The translations under genes were made by a program, and so were the position numbers. A stretch of DNA of 23,566 nucleotides, from positions 1-23,566 of the forward strand of contig JALEHY010000049.1 of NCBI GenBank assembly GCA_022770425.1. Direction: 5' to 3'. The notes under the pieces are model-generated. The model had not been told where the DNA came from. It saw only the letters and a list, made by a program, of their open reading frames with translations, and ran no database searches. This DNA comes from Parvimonas sp. Lineage in GTDB: Bacteria; Bacillota; Clostridia; Tissierellales; Peptoniphilaceae. Of the stretch, positions 1 to 6,665 are shown one piece after another. Numbering within the stretch: position 1 is the first letter of the stretch; each line of letters begins with the position of its first letter.

Positions 1-94
1 TTGCCATAGAAGCTGTAGTAACGTTTGCCTGTACTACCGTAGTAGAAATCATAGTTGCTAAACATACAGCCGATATAATTTTTTTCTTTTTCAT
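1..94 (-). CDS. N-terminal fragment of a secreted protein
   Basis: The first 31 codons of a gene that runs off the left edge. The start is ATG at 94-92, with an AAGGAGGA ribosome-binding site about six bases upstream. The visible product begins with four lysines after Met, followed by a hydrophobic stretch (IISAVCLATMI) and a small-residue region (TTVVQA). This is a typical Sec signal peptide, with a plausible signal peptidase I site after VQA near residue 23. The cysteine does not sit in a good lipobox, so a lipoprotein is less likely. The mature part is not visible, so no function can be given. It has its own promoter and is not cotranscribed with arcA, which ends at a terminator. Confidence 0.75.
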   Translation of the reverse strand, partial: MKKKKIISAVCLATMISTTVVQANVTTASMA

Positions 95-181
95 TTTTTC
101 TCCTCCTTAAAATAATAAACTATCTCTATTATCATTTTATTTCTATTATCAAAATAAAATTTATCTTAAAGTGTACCTGAA

Positions 182-210
182 ATTATATCATTATTTAATG
201 AAAAAATCAA
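182..210 (-). promoter_or_regulatory. Promoter of the secreted-protein gene
   Basis: On the minus strand, TTGATT and TATAAT are separated by exactly 17 bases, and the -10 is preceded by TGA, giving an extended -10 (TGATATAAT). It lies about 90 bases upstream of the start codon at 94. The long 5' leader between them is AT-rich with no obvious structure. Confidence 0.7.
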
Positions 211-219
211 GTTTTTTTC

Positions 220-304
220 GTTGAAAAATCAACATTTTCTGTTTTTTATGAAAAATGATATACTTTTATAATCGTTAAATTATCAAATTAAAGTGATTTT
301 TCAC
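220..304. repeat. Two related short palindromes upstream of a promoter
   Basis: GTTGAAAAATCAAC (220-233) and GTGATTTTTCAC (293-304) are both perfect inverted repeats. They share the core TGATTTTTCA when read on one strand. Their centres are 72 bp apart, and the nearer one is centred about 50 bp upstream of the predicted start of the 1-94 gene. They could be operator sites for a dimeric regulator. Palindromes of this kind can also arise by chance in AT-rich DNA. The remaining bases, 305-440, show nothing I can name. Confidence 0.3.
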
Positions 305-440
305 AGATTTTTTTAATGTGTATTTTTACTTTGATAAAGCAAATGGTAATCGCAAAACTAAACTTCAATCTCTGTGATATAAAATTAAATTTAAAATGTA
401 AATATTCATTCAGTAAAATTACGATGTATCAGAGTAAATA

Positions 441-471
441 AAAAACCACTTTGAATAAATCAAAATGGTTT
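441..471 (-). terminator. Rho-independent terminator of arcA
   Basis: A 12-bp stem with one mismatch (443-454 with 460-471, loop ATAAA), followed on the minus strand by a T-rich run. It lies ten bases after the arcA stop, so arcA appears to be transcribed alone. Confidence 0.8.
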
Positions 472-481
472 TATGATTTTT

Positions 482-1693
482 TTATAAATCTTCTCTTATC
501 AACGGCATACTCATACATCTTGGACCTCCACGTCCTCTTGACAACTCGCCTGAATCAACTTTATGAAGTTTCACTCCCATTTCTTCAAGCAATTCGTTTG
601 TTATTGTATTTCTGTCATAAACAATAGCCTCTCTCGGCGCAAGTGCAAGAGTGTTGTAACCGTCTGACCACTGTTCTCTGTGTGTGTCCAAAAGTCCGCC
701 TTTTCCCTCACGAATAAAACTGATTTTATCTATTTCCAAATATTTTTTAAGTACAACGTCAATGTCCGTTGATTCTTTGGTAACTTTTATTTTTTCTCCG
801 TCAAGTTTTAAAGAGTATATTTCCAAAGTTTTTTCAATTTCAGGATGCAATGTAAACAGGTTCTTATCTACCATAGTAAGCACAGTGTCCAAATGCATAA
901 ATGCTCTGTTGTTTGGGATAACCATAGCAAGTACGGTCTTAACTCCGTTTTCATCAAAAAGAAGTCTTTTTGATATTTTTTCTATTGCAACCGGTGTAGT
1001 TCTTTGAGAAATTCCGATAGCTACAACATCTTTTGACAATACCAAAATATCTCCTCCCTCTATTGAAGGAATCTCTATTCTGTCATACCACTTTTTTATC
1101 CCCTTAAATTCTTTATGATGATTAAAAATATATTTACCGAAAAGTGTTTCTCGTCTTCTTGTAACCGACCACATCGTATTAAGGCTCACACCGTCCCTTA
1201 TGAAAGAGAAAGGATCTCTTGTAAAGTACAAATTAGGAAGCGGTTTAGAAATAAAAAAGTCATTTTTTGAGATTATACCGCTCAAAGTGGTAGGCTCTTT
1301 TAAGTCAACTTCTTTCTTTCTGACGCCCTCCATCATCTTCAAAACCAATTCTCTGTTATCTTTAATGGAATTAAGATATTCTGTAAGTATTATTTTTTCA
1401 CATTCTGCAGTAACATCTGCATTTTCAACAAATTCCTCAATAAAAGAACTTCTGATTTCATTGTCAGTCAAACTCTCTGCACATAAGTCTTCAAGATAAA
1501 AAACTTCACAACCGTTTTTTCGGAAAATTTCCGCAAACATATCATGTTCTTTTTGAGCATTATCCAAAAAAGGTATCTCATCAAAAAGCAACTCATCCAA
1601 CAAATATGGGGTCAGATTTAAAAGTTCCTTATGTGGTCTATGCAATAAAACCGCTTTTAATCTACCGATTTCAGAATTTACATTTATCCTCAT
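482..1693 (-). CDS. arcA: Arginine deiminase
   Basis: Cytosolic arginine deiminase, hydrolysing L-arginine to citrulline and ammonia, the first step of the ATP-yielding arginine dihydrolase pathway. The product is 403 residues, the normal length for the family. Visible family motifs are LHRPHKEL near the N-terminus, FTRDPF around residue 157, IEGGD around 212, MHLDT around 268, and the C-terminal GRGGPRCMSMP with the catalytic cysteine at 393. I chose ATG at 1693 because it has an AGGAGGGAG ribosome-binding site and starts at the conserved MRINVNSEIG. An in-frame ATG at 1750 would add 19 residues without a good site. No ornithine carbamoyltransferase, carbamate kinase or arginine/ornithine antiporter lies beside it, so the rest of the pathway must be elsewhere or absent. 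A lone enzyme could also serve acid resistance or arginine depletion. Confidence 0.97.
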   Translation of the reverse strand: MRINVNSEIGRLKAVLLHRPHKELLNLTPYLLDELLFDEIPFLDNAQKEHDMFAEIFRKNGCEVFYLEDLCAESLTDNEIRSSFIEEFVENADVTAECEKIILTEYLNSIKDNRELVLKMMEGVRKKEVDLKEPTTLSGIISKNDFFISKPLPNLYFTRDPFSFIRDGVSLNTMWSVTRRRETLFGKYIFNHHKEFKGIKKWYDRIEIPSIEGGDILVLSKDVVAIGISQRTTPVAIEKISKRLLFDENGVKTVLAMVIPNNRAFMHLDTVLTMVDKNLFTLHPEIEKTLEIYSLKLDGEKIKVTKESTDIDVVLKKYLEIDKISFIREGKGGLLDTHREQWSDGYNTLALAPREAIVYDRNTITNELLEEMGVKLHKVDSGELSRGRGGPRCMSMPLIREDL

Positions 1694-1787
1694 AAACTCC
1701 CTCCTAATAAAATAATCAATATAATTAAACCATAATTTCTTTTTTGACAATTTATTTAAGATATTATGTTGAAATTACAGTAATATA

Positions 1788-1816
1788 ATTATAACAAATA
1801 AACCGAACAAAGACAA
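1788..1816 (-). promoter_or_regulatory. Likely arcA promoter
   Basis: Minus-strand TTGTCT (1811-1816) and TATAAT (1788-1793) with a 17-base spacer, about 95 bases upstream of the arcA start. The -35 lies inside an inverted repeat at 1805-1833. Confidence 0.5.
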
Positions 1817-1833
1817 CAAGAAAATGTTTGTTC
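1805..1833. repeat. Inverted repeat in the arcA / winged-helix divergent region
   Basis: GAACAAA (1805-1811) and TTTGTTC (1827-1833) form 7-bp arms separated by 15 bases. They cover the arcA -35 and lie upstream of the divergent winged-helix gene. This placement suits an operator acting on both genes, but the repeat is short and the role is inferred. Confidence 0.35.
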
Positions 1834-1891
1834 TTTGAGAATATAAATAATTATTGGGTATTTATAGAACATAATAATCAGGAGGTATAAA

Positions 1892-2068
1892 ATGGAATTA
1901 CAAGAAAAAATTTTGAATTTATTAAAAAACGAAGATCCTTTAAAATCGGGAGAAATAGCTGAAAAACTTGGAGTTGACAAAGCATCTGTTGACAAAGAAA
2001 TAAAAAAATTAAAAACAGATGAGAAAATAATCTCTCCAAAAAGATGTTTTTATTCAGTTGAAAAATAA
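1892..2068 (+). CDS. 58-residue winged-helix DNA-binding protein
   Basis: A short plus-strand gene with a perfect AGGAGG site seven bases before the ATG, ending in TAA and followed at once by a terminator. The product begins MELQEKILNLLKNED and contains the helix-turn-helix pattern SGEIAEKLGVDKASVDKEI at about residues 19-37. A short beta-wing-like segment follows (KIISPKRCFYSVEK). This is essentially a bare winged-helix domain, resembling the DNA-binding half of MarR/ArsR/DeoR-type regulators without a sensing domain. It is the only confident plus-strand gene in the window and is divergent from arcA, so local control of arcA or of itself is plausible. I saw no convincing promoter for it. The specific family is not recognised. 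Confidence 0.8.
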   Translation: MELQEKILNLLKNEDPLKSGEIAEKLGVDKASVDKEIKKLKTDEKIISPKRCFYSVEK

Positions 2069-2070
2069 TT

Positions 2071-2112
2071 AAAAGCGAGGAAAGGCAAATTTTGCTTATT
2101 TTCCTCGCTTTT
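2071..2112. terminator. Bidirectional terminator between convergent genes
   Basis: Arms AAAAGCGAGGAAA (2071-2083) and TTTTCCTCGCTTTT (2099-2112) form a strong stem, with a further small GCAAA/TTTGC pairing inside the loop. It sits between the plus-strand winged-helix gene and the minus-strand transporter operon. The A-run and T-run flanks let it work in both directions. Confidence 0.85.
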
Positions 2113-2151
2113 AAATACAAATTTATAGGATAATTTAATTTAAAAAAATTT

Positions 2152-2748
2152 TTAACAAAAATCTACCATTTCCGCTTCTTTTATCGTTTTAACTAAACTG
2201 ACACAGCTTAAAATCAAAAACAATAGGAAATGAATTAAAACATGAAAAAATTTTTCTAAATATATTACGCCGATTATATACTCAAAAACGACATAAACAC
2301 TTCCTAAAAATATAATCAACGCTATTCCCATTCCCGTCTTTGTAACTTCATCTTCGCATCTATACACTACTTCTACAAAAATATTTGTCATAATAAAACT
2401 TGAAAAACCGATAATTAGTTTAGCGGCATTAAAAAACTTTTCTACTTGAAAAATATAGACTGCTGCCAAAAATACAAAACCTAAAAACAAAATTCGAAAC
2501 AACATGCTAAAATACTTACTAAAAACAAACTCTTTTCGTGTCATAAATGTCAACATAAATTTTTCATTTTTCGATAAATCATTTAAATATTTTTTTCGAT
2601 TAAAATTTCTGTATATCATTATCGGTATAAATAAAAAATAATAATCTGCCCCTTTAAGCGCAATCAATGTTAAAAATACAATAATCATTGAAATATCAAT
2701 CAAATCATTTTTTAAAGAAAATAATTCAAAACTTATCAATCTTTTCAT
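2152..2748 (-). CDS. ABC-2-type transporter permease, second subunit
   Basis: A 198-residue integral membrane protein and the last gene of the four-gene regulator/transporter operon. About five to six hydrophobic helices are visible. The stretch KNEKFMLTFMTRKEFVFSKY at about residues 60-79 matches the cytoplasmic loop of the adjacent permease (DEKSKVLKFIFLTDIERKQW followed by VVSKY), so the two are paralogues that probably form a heterodimeric channel. Its AAGGAG site overlaps the stop of the upstream permease, indicating translational coupling. The substrate cannot be read from the sequence. GntR(YtrA)-ABC operons of this layout export or respond to peptides and cell-wall antibiotics in other Firmicutes. 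Confidence 0.75.
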   Translation of the reverse strand: MKRLISFELFSLKNDLIDISMIIVFLTLIALKGADYYFLFIPIMIYRNFNRKKYLNDLSKNEKFMLTFMTRKEFVFSKYFSMLFRILFLGFVFLAAVYIFQVEKFFNAAKLIIGFSSFIMTNIFVEVVYRCEDEVTKTGMGIALIIFLGSVYVVFEYIIGVIYLEKFFHVLIHFLLFLILSCVSLVKTIKEAEMVDFC

Positions 2749-2758
2749 TTTTTACTCC

Positions 2759-3373
2759 TTATAAATCTTTGTTTTTTATTATTTTTAAAGATACTGTTAA
2801 ACTCAAAGCAATCAATATAACAGAAAAAGAAAACAAAATTATGAGTGTATATATGTAATTATCGGTTAAAAGTACAAACTTTCTCAAATTTGTAATAATG
2901 TCTTTTGTAAAATTTGTACTCGTAAAAATTCCGATTATATAGAGTAACACAAACGGAATAATTGCGTATTTTACTCCAAACTTTATACACACGGGAATAG
3001 CTACACCAACTACCGCAACCATTGCAAATATCACAATCAAAGCGGTAAAAAACAAGTGGTAATCCGCTAAAATTACAGAACTTAAAAAAACGACTATTAA
3101 ACTAAAAAACATATACATTCCAAAAATTAAATATTTAGAAACAACCCACTGTTTTCTTTCAATATCTGTTAAAAAAATAAATTTTAAAACTTTACTTTTT
3201 TCATCAACACTAAGTCCGTTTATCAGTAACATAACCGCAAATACAAAAAGTACCATTTCAAAAATTCCATTGCCTGAATTTAAAGAAATAAGAAAAAACA
3301 AAACCGCACATAAAACAGATACAAAAAGCTCCATTTTAAGACTTGCAATTTCTTTATACAACAATGCTTTCAT
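2759..3373 (-). CDS. ABC-2-type transporter permease, first subunit
   Basis: A 204-residue membrane protein with about six hydrophobic segments: an N-terminal pair at roughly residues 15-60, then four after the cytoplasmic loop. The loop near residues 57-82 (the DEKSKVLKFI, ERKQWVVSKY region) is typical of the ABC-2 permease family with short subunits. It starts at ATG 3373 with an AAGGAGG site and lies 17 bases downstream of the ATPase gene. It should pair with the next permease and be driven by that ATPase. The substrate is unknown. Confidence 0.8.
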   Translation of the reverse strand: MKALLYKEIASLKMELFVSVLCAVLFFLISLNSGNGIFEMVLFVFAVMLLINGLSVDEKSKVLKFIFLTDIERKQWVVSKYLIFGMYMFFSLIVVFLSSVILADYHLFFTALIVIFAMVAVVGVAIPVCIKFGVKYAIIPFVLLYIIGIFTSTNFTKDIITNLRKFVLLTDNYIYTLIILFSFSVILIALSLTVSLKIIKNKDL

Positions 3374-3390
3374 AACAACCTCCTTAAATC

Positions 3391-4224
3391 TCAGCTATCT
3401 TTCCTATCTGAAAAAATCATTATGTCTTCCAAAGTGACTTTATCATAATTCATATTCTTAACGGAATCTTTTAAAACACAAGCCTCTATACCATACTCTC
3501 CGTGTTTAACTCCCAGTATGTCACTTTTTGCAATATTATTTAATATGGAATCTCCTCCTTTTATTATGCAATATTTCTCAATAAGATTATCTTTGTAATC
3601 TGAAATTAAAATTTTTCCGTCATCTATGTAAGTAACTACATCTGCCACTTTTTCAATATCGGATAAAATATGTGATGATATTAAGACCGAATGCTTTCCG
3701 TCTCTTACAAATTCAAATATATAATCCAACAGTTCATCACGGACTATAGGATCAAGTCCGGAAGTCGCTTCATCTAAAATCAAAAGTTTTGGATTGTGAG
3801 AAAATGCGACAGCAAGTTGTAGTTTCATCTTCATGCCCTTTGATAATTCATATATTTTCTTGTTTAAATTCAAATCATAGTCAATTAAAAATTTATTGAA
3901 CTTTTCTTTATCCCAGTTTTTATAAGCAAATCTACAAAATTGTCCGACTTCTTTTACTTTAAGTTTTTCCGGAAAATGTATTTCATCAAAAACAACTCCT
4001 ATATCTTCTTTTTGCTCAGATGTTAATAAATTATTTTCCGTTTGGAAAACAGTACATACTCCGCCACTTTTTATGACCAAATTTAAAATACAGGAAATCA
4101 AAGTCGTTTTACCTGAACCGTTTTTTCCTATAAGTCCCATAACACAACCTTCTTCAAGGCTAAAGGAAACTTTCTTTAAGCTAAAACTTTTATAATTCTT
4201 TTCAAGATTTTTTACTTCTAACAT
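3391..4224 (-). CDS. ABC transporter ATP-binding protein of the YtrA-type operon
   Basis: The 277-residue nucleotide-binding subunit of the ABC-2 exporter. Walker A is GLIGKNGSGKTTL near residues 32-44, the signature is LSKGMKMKLQLA rather than LSGGQ, and Walker B is LLILDEATSGLD, followed by a switch histidine in SSHILSDIEK. The C-terminal 60 residues are poorly conserved, as is usual for this subgroup. The start is ATG 4224: it has AAGGAG upstream, matches the family start (MLEVKNLEK), and follows the regulator stop by one base (TGATATG), so translation is coupled. An in-frame ATG at 4290 would lie inside the regulator gene. Confidence 0.93.
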   Translation of the reverse strand: MLEVKNLEKNYKSFSLKKVSFSLEEGCVMGLIGKNGSGKTTLISCILNLVIKSGGVCTVFQTENNLLTSEQKEDIGVVFDEIHFPEKLKVKEVGQFCRFAYKNWDKEKFNKFLIDYDLNLNKKIYELSKGMKMKLQLAVAFSHNPKLLILDEATSGLDPIVRDELLDYIFEFVRDGKHSVLISSHILSDIEKVADVVTYIDDGKILISDYKDNLIEKYCIIKGGDSILNNIAKSDILGVKHGEYGIEACVLKDSVKNMNYDKVTLEDIMIFSDRKDS

Positions 4225-4225
4225 A

Positions 4226-4594
4226 TCATTTTCTCCTTTTTTCAAACATTTTAATAATGTCTTCTTTTGAAATTCCCAATGCATCCGCACAATTGTAAAT
4301 ATTTTCTATCGACTTTTCAATTGATTTAAAATACTCATCTTCAATAACATTTACGGTTTTGTTCGTAACATAAGTTCCTTTGCCTGCTACCGTCTGTATA
4401 AAGCCTTGTGTTTCAAGCTCCATATAAGCTCTTTTAGTCGTAATTACACTAACTTTGAGGTCTGTGGCTAATGCTCTTATTGAAGGAAGCAAATCATCAG
4501 CTTTTAAATTTTTATTCATAATTTCTTTTTTTATCTGATTTGCAATCTGTAAATAAATCGGCTCTTTACTATCTTTGTATAAATTTATTAACAT
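4226..4594 (-). CDS. GntR-family transcriptional regulator, YtrA subfamily
   Basis: A 122-residue regulator. Residues 10-75 form a GntR winged helix-turn-helix (PIYLQIANQIKKEI, LPSIRALATDLKVS, TTKRAYMELETQGFI, GKGTYV). Only about 45 residues follow, with no ligand-binding domain; this short C-terminus defines the YtrA subfamily. It is the first gene of the operon and overlaps a perfect promoter/operator palindrome just upstream, so it very likely represses itself and the transporter. In other Firmicutes, homologous regulators (for example YtrA and PmtR) control ABC exporters and release DNA when the exporter substrate is present. That parallel is inference here. Confidence 0.93.
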   Translation of the reverse strand: MLINLYKDSKEPIYLQIANQIKKEIMNKNLKADDLLPSIRALATDLKVSVITTKRAYMELETQGFIQTVAGKGTYVTNKTVNVIEDEYFKSIEKSIENIYNCADALGISKEDIIKMFEKRRK

Positions 4595-4616
4595 ATTTCA
4601 CCTCCACGCATCTTAT

Positions 4617-4658
4617 ACTGTATATATACATTATATACAGTTAATAATTATTTGTCAA
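4617..4658 (-). promoter_or_regulatory. Consensus promoter with overlapping GntR operator palindrome
   Basis: The minus strand carries TTGACA (4653-4658), a 17-base spacer and TATAAT (4630-4635), a perfect consensus. A 25-base inverted repeat at 4617-4641 has perfect 10-bp arms (ACTGTATATA and TATATACAGT) around a 5-base spacer. It covers the -10 and the predicted start site. A bound dimer would block RNA polymerase, which fits autorepression by the regulator at 4226-4594. Confidence 0.85.
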
Positions 4659-4822
4659 CACTTTTCTAAAATTTTTTAAGTTCAATTAATATAAATTTTT
4701 TATTTTATAGTTAAATTTTTCAAAAAATTTTTAGAATATTTTTAATAAATGTAATTTTTTTCATTTTTTCTGATTTAAAAGAGTCGGAGATTTTACTTCA
4801 CAACATCAGCTACTTAACCTTT

Positions 4823-4926
4823 GGGGAAGATAGCTCAAGGATATAAACAAAATTTCTTTAAAAATTTTATATCTTCTCTGTTTATATCTTGATTAAATTT
4901 AATATTTTATCTTTGTGTATTTCCCC
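4823..4926. ncRNA. Candidate structured RNA (long bulged hairpin)
   Basis: Three nested pairings fold this gene-free stretch into one rod. GGGGAAGATA (4823-4832) pairs with 4908-4913 plus 4923-4926. The arm 4835-4848 (TCAAGGATATAAAC, one bulged G) pairs with 4880-4892. AAAATTT (4849-4855) pairs with AAATTTT (4862-4868). That gives about 30 base pairs. One arm is almost uninterrupted, while the other carries bulges of 9, 15 and 11 bases. The strand is not clear: I found no strong promoter, and the fold is possible on both strands. It does not match tRNA, tmRNA, SRP RNA or T-box motifs. A 6S-like RNA is conceivable but unproven. The rest of 4660-5002 shows nothing else I can identify. Confidence 0.35.
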
Positions 4927-5002
4927 ATACCTTGCTTGAAATGTATCAAATTTTATAAATAAAGACGACACTTTTAAATATAACACTTATTGTAAAATTA
5001 AA

Positions 5003-5032
5003 AAAGTGTTAATCTTTTATGATTAACACTTT
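5003..5032 (-). terminator. Terminator of upp
   Basis: A perfect 12-bp stem, AAAGTGTTAATC (5003-5014) with GATTAACACTTT (5021-5032) and a 6-base loop, followed on the minus strand by TTTTTAATTTT. It lies 13 bases after the upp stop. Confidence 0.85.
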
Positions 5033-5045
5033 AATTTCTTCGTTA

Positions 5046-5675
5046 TTATTTCGTTCCGAACAATCTATCTCCCGCATCTCCAAGACCCGGAACTATGTAG
5101 CAATGTTCGTTTAATTTTTCATCAAGCGCCGCAACAAAAATATCAACGTCAGGATGTGTATCTTGTACAGCTTTAACCCCTTCAGGAGCCGCAATTATAC
5201 AAACCAATTTAATATTTTTACAGCCTTTTTCTTTTAAAAGTTTTATGGCATCAGATGCTGAACCGCCGGTTGCAAGCATCGGATCAAGCACCAAAAAATC
5301 TCTTTCTTCGGCATCCAAAGGTAATTTACAATAATACTCAACAGGTTGTAAAGTTTCAGGGTCTCTGTAAAGTCCGATATGCCCTACTTTTACGGCAGGA
5401 AGAATATTCAACATTCCTTCAACCATTCCAAGACCTGCTCTTAAAATAGGAACTATCCCCATTTTTTTACCTGACAATCTCTTAACTGTTGTCTTTTGAA
5501 TAGGTGTTTCTATTTCCACCTCATCGGTTTTTAAATCTCTTGTAACTTCATAAGCCATAAGCATTGAAATTTCATTGATTAAAGCACGAAAATCTTTGCT
5601 TCCGGTATTTACATCTCTTAAATAACCAAGTTTATGAGAAATGACCGGATGATCAAAAACTGTTAATTTTGACAT
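5046..5675 (-). CDS. upp: Uracil phosphoribosyltransferase
   Basis: A 209-residue cytosolic enzyme that makes UMP from uracil and PRPP, the main uracil salvage step. The PRPP-binding motif LDPMLATGGSASDAI is at about residues 130-144. The family also shows ILRAGLGMVEG near 80 and the uracil-binding C-terminus PGLGDAGDRLFGTK. Length matches bacterial Upp. The ATG has a GGAGGAG site five bases upstream. The gene stands alone, bounded by terminators on both sides. Its promoter strongly resembles that of the pyr operon leader further right, so salvage and de novo synthesis may be co-regulated. Confidence 0.97.
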   Translation of the reverse strand: MSKLTVFDHPVISHKLGYLRDVNTGSKDFRALINEISMLMAYEVTRDLKTDEVEIETPIQKTTVKRLSGKKMGIVPILRAGLGMVEGMLNILPAVKVGHIGLYRDPETLQPVEYYCKLPLDAEERDFLVLDPMLATGGSASDAIKLLKEKGCKNIKLVCIIAAPEGVKAVQDTHPDVDIFVAALDEKLNEHCYIVPGLGDAGDRLFGTK

Positions 5676-5763
5676 ATTCTCTCCTCCAATATTAAATTTT
5701 ATTTTTTGTTCTAAAATTATGTAAATATAATTTACTTTAAAGTACGCTACAATTTTCTATAAT

Positions 5764-5792
5764 ATTATACAAAAATTTTTAAAAATAGTAAA
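5764..5792 (-). promoter_or_regulatory. upp promoter
   Basis: Minus-strand TTTACT (5787-5792), 17 bases, TATAAT (5764-5769). The -10 and start region (TTGTATAATAT, then AGAAAATTG) nearly repeats that of the pyr leader promoter. Downstream in the leader there is a 12-base perfect palindrome, TACTTTAAAGTA (5733-5744), a possible operator or hairpin. Confidence 0.65.
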
Positions 5793-5834
5793 GTTCACAA
5801 TTGAATAAATTACAAATTTTATAAAAAAAAATAA

Positions 5835-5859
5835 AAACTTGAACATCAAGTTCAAGTTT
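5835..5859 (-). terminator. Terminator of pflA
   Basis: AAACTTGAAC (5835-5844) and GTTCAAGTTT (5850-5859) form a perfect 10-bp stem with a 5-base loop, followed on the minus strand by a long T-run. The stem overlaps the pflA stop codon. Confidence 0.88.
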
Positions 5860-6583
5860 AATCTTCCAGTTTCATTCTAACATAATTCTCAAGCATAAAT
5901 GCTTTGTCTCTGCTCATCGCAGGAACATCTTTTAACGGATATTCCTTTCCCAATTCTTTGTATTTATCAATCCCCATAAGATGATACGGAAGTATCTCCA
6001 CTCTTTCAATTTTATCTTTATACGGTTTTATTATCCCCACAAATTTTTTCATAGCTTCCTTATTATCTGTAAAATTCGGTACCATAACATGTCGAAACCA
6101 AATTTTACCTTTAAAATACTTATCAACATATTCTAAAAATTTGTAAAATCCATCCATTTTTTGTTTTACCATTTCAATATATCCCGCATTGTCAAAACTC
6201 TTGACATCTAACAATATAGTATCTGTATTTTCCAAAATTTCTTTAAAATATTTTTCTTGACCGTATCCGCTTGTATCAATACAGGTATTATATCCGTTTT
6301 CCTTTAATAATTTTAAAGTTTCACTTAAAAACTCACCTTGCAAAAGAGGTTCTCCCCCTGAAAAAGTTACTCCTCCGTTTTCTCTGTAATAAGTTTTGTA
6401 TCTTTTAGCTTTAGACAACACAAAATCAGGCGTTATCTCTGTACCGCCTTGTAATGCCTGTGTATCCGGATTATGACAATAAAGACAACGAAGAGGACAA
6501 CCTTGAAGAAAAAATATAGTTCTTATTCCGGGTCCGTCAACAAGTCCCATTGTTTCTATTGAATGCAGTTTTCCAATTACCAT
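5858..6583 (-). CDS. pflA: Pyruvate formate-lyase-activating enzyme (radical SAM)
   Basis: A 241-residue radical SAM protein that uses a [4Fe-4S] cluster and S-adenosylmethionine to place the glycyl radical on PflB under anoxic conditions. The cluster motif is Cys29-x3-Cys33-x2-Cys36 (CPLRCLYC), at the same positions as in the Escherichia coli enzyme. GGVTFSGGEPLL near residue 70 is the SAM-binding GGE motif, and DVKSF and HVMVP follow as expected. The gene lies 82 bases downstream of pflB, separated by a hairpin terminator, so its expression probably depends on partial read-through from pflB. No closer promoter was seen. The ribosome-binding site (AAAGAG) is weak compared with its neighbours. 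Confidence 0.96.
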   Translation of the reverse strand: MVIGKLHSIETMGLVDGPGIRTIFFLQGCPLRCLYCHNPDTQALQGGTEITPDFVLSKAKRYKTYYRENGGVTFSGGEPLLQGEFLSETLKLLKENGYNTCIDTSGYGQEKYFKEILENTDTILLDVKSFDNAGYIEMVKQKMDGFYKFLEYVDKYFKGKIWFRHVMVPNFTDNKEAMKKFVGIIKPYKDKIERVEILPYHLMGIDKYKELGKEYPLKDVPAMSRDKAFMLENYVRMKLED

Positions 6584-6628
6584 AAAATCACTCTTTCTAA
6601 AAGATTATACAACCACAAGATAAAAATA

Positions 6629-6649
6629 GAGCAGGAAAAAATCCTGCCC
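6629..6649 (-). terminator. Terminator between pflB and pflA
   Basis: On the minus strand GGGCAGGA pairs with TCCTGCTC (8 bp, one G-T pair) around a T loop, followed by TATTTTTA. As an intrinsic terminator inside the pflB-pflA unit it could lower pflA expression relative to pflB. That suits an activating enzyme needed in smaller amounts. Confidence 0.7.
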
Positions 6650-6665
6650 TACTTCTTTTATCAAA

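Noticed and set aside
293..304. GTGATTTTTCAC as a second Crp-type binding site
   Set aside because: Half sites are separated by four bases, not the six of the pflB site, so the same dimer would not be expected to fit.
1789..2120. Minus-strand frames covering 1789-2120
   Set aside because: They are antisense shadows of the 58-codon winged-helix gene and its terminator, without ribosome-binding sites.
4780..4940. T-box leader, tRNA or SRP RNA in the gap before upp
   Set aside because: No T-box GGTGGNACCGCG-like sequence, no cloverleaf or CCA end, and no SRP tetraloop. The hairpin faces no downstream gene as a leader would.
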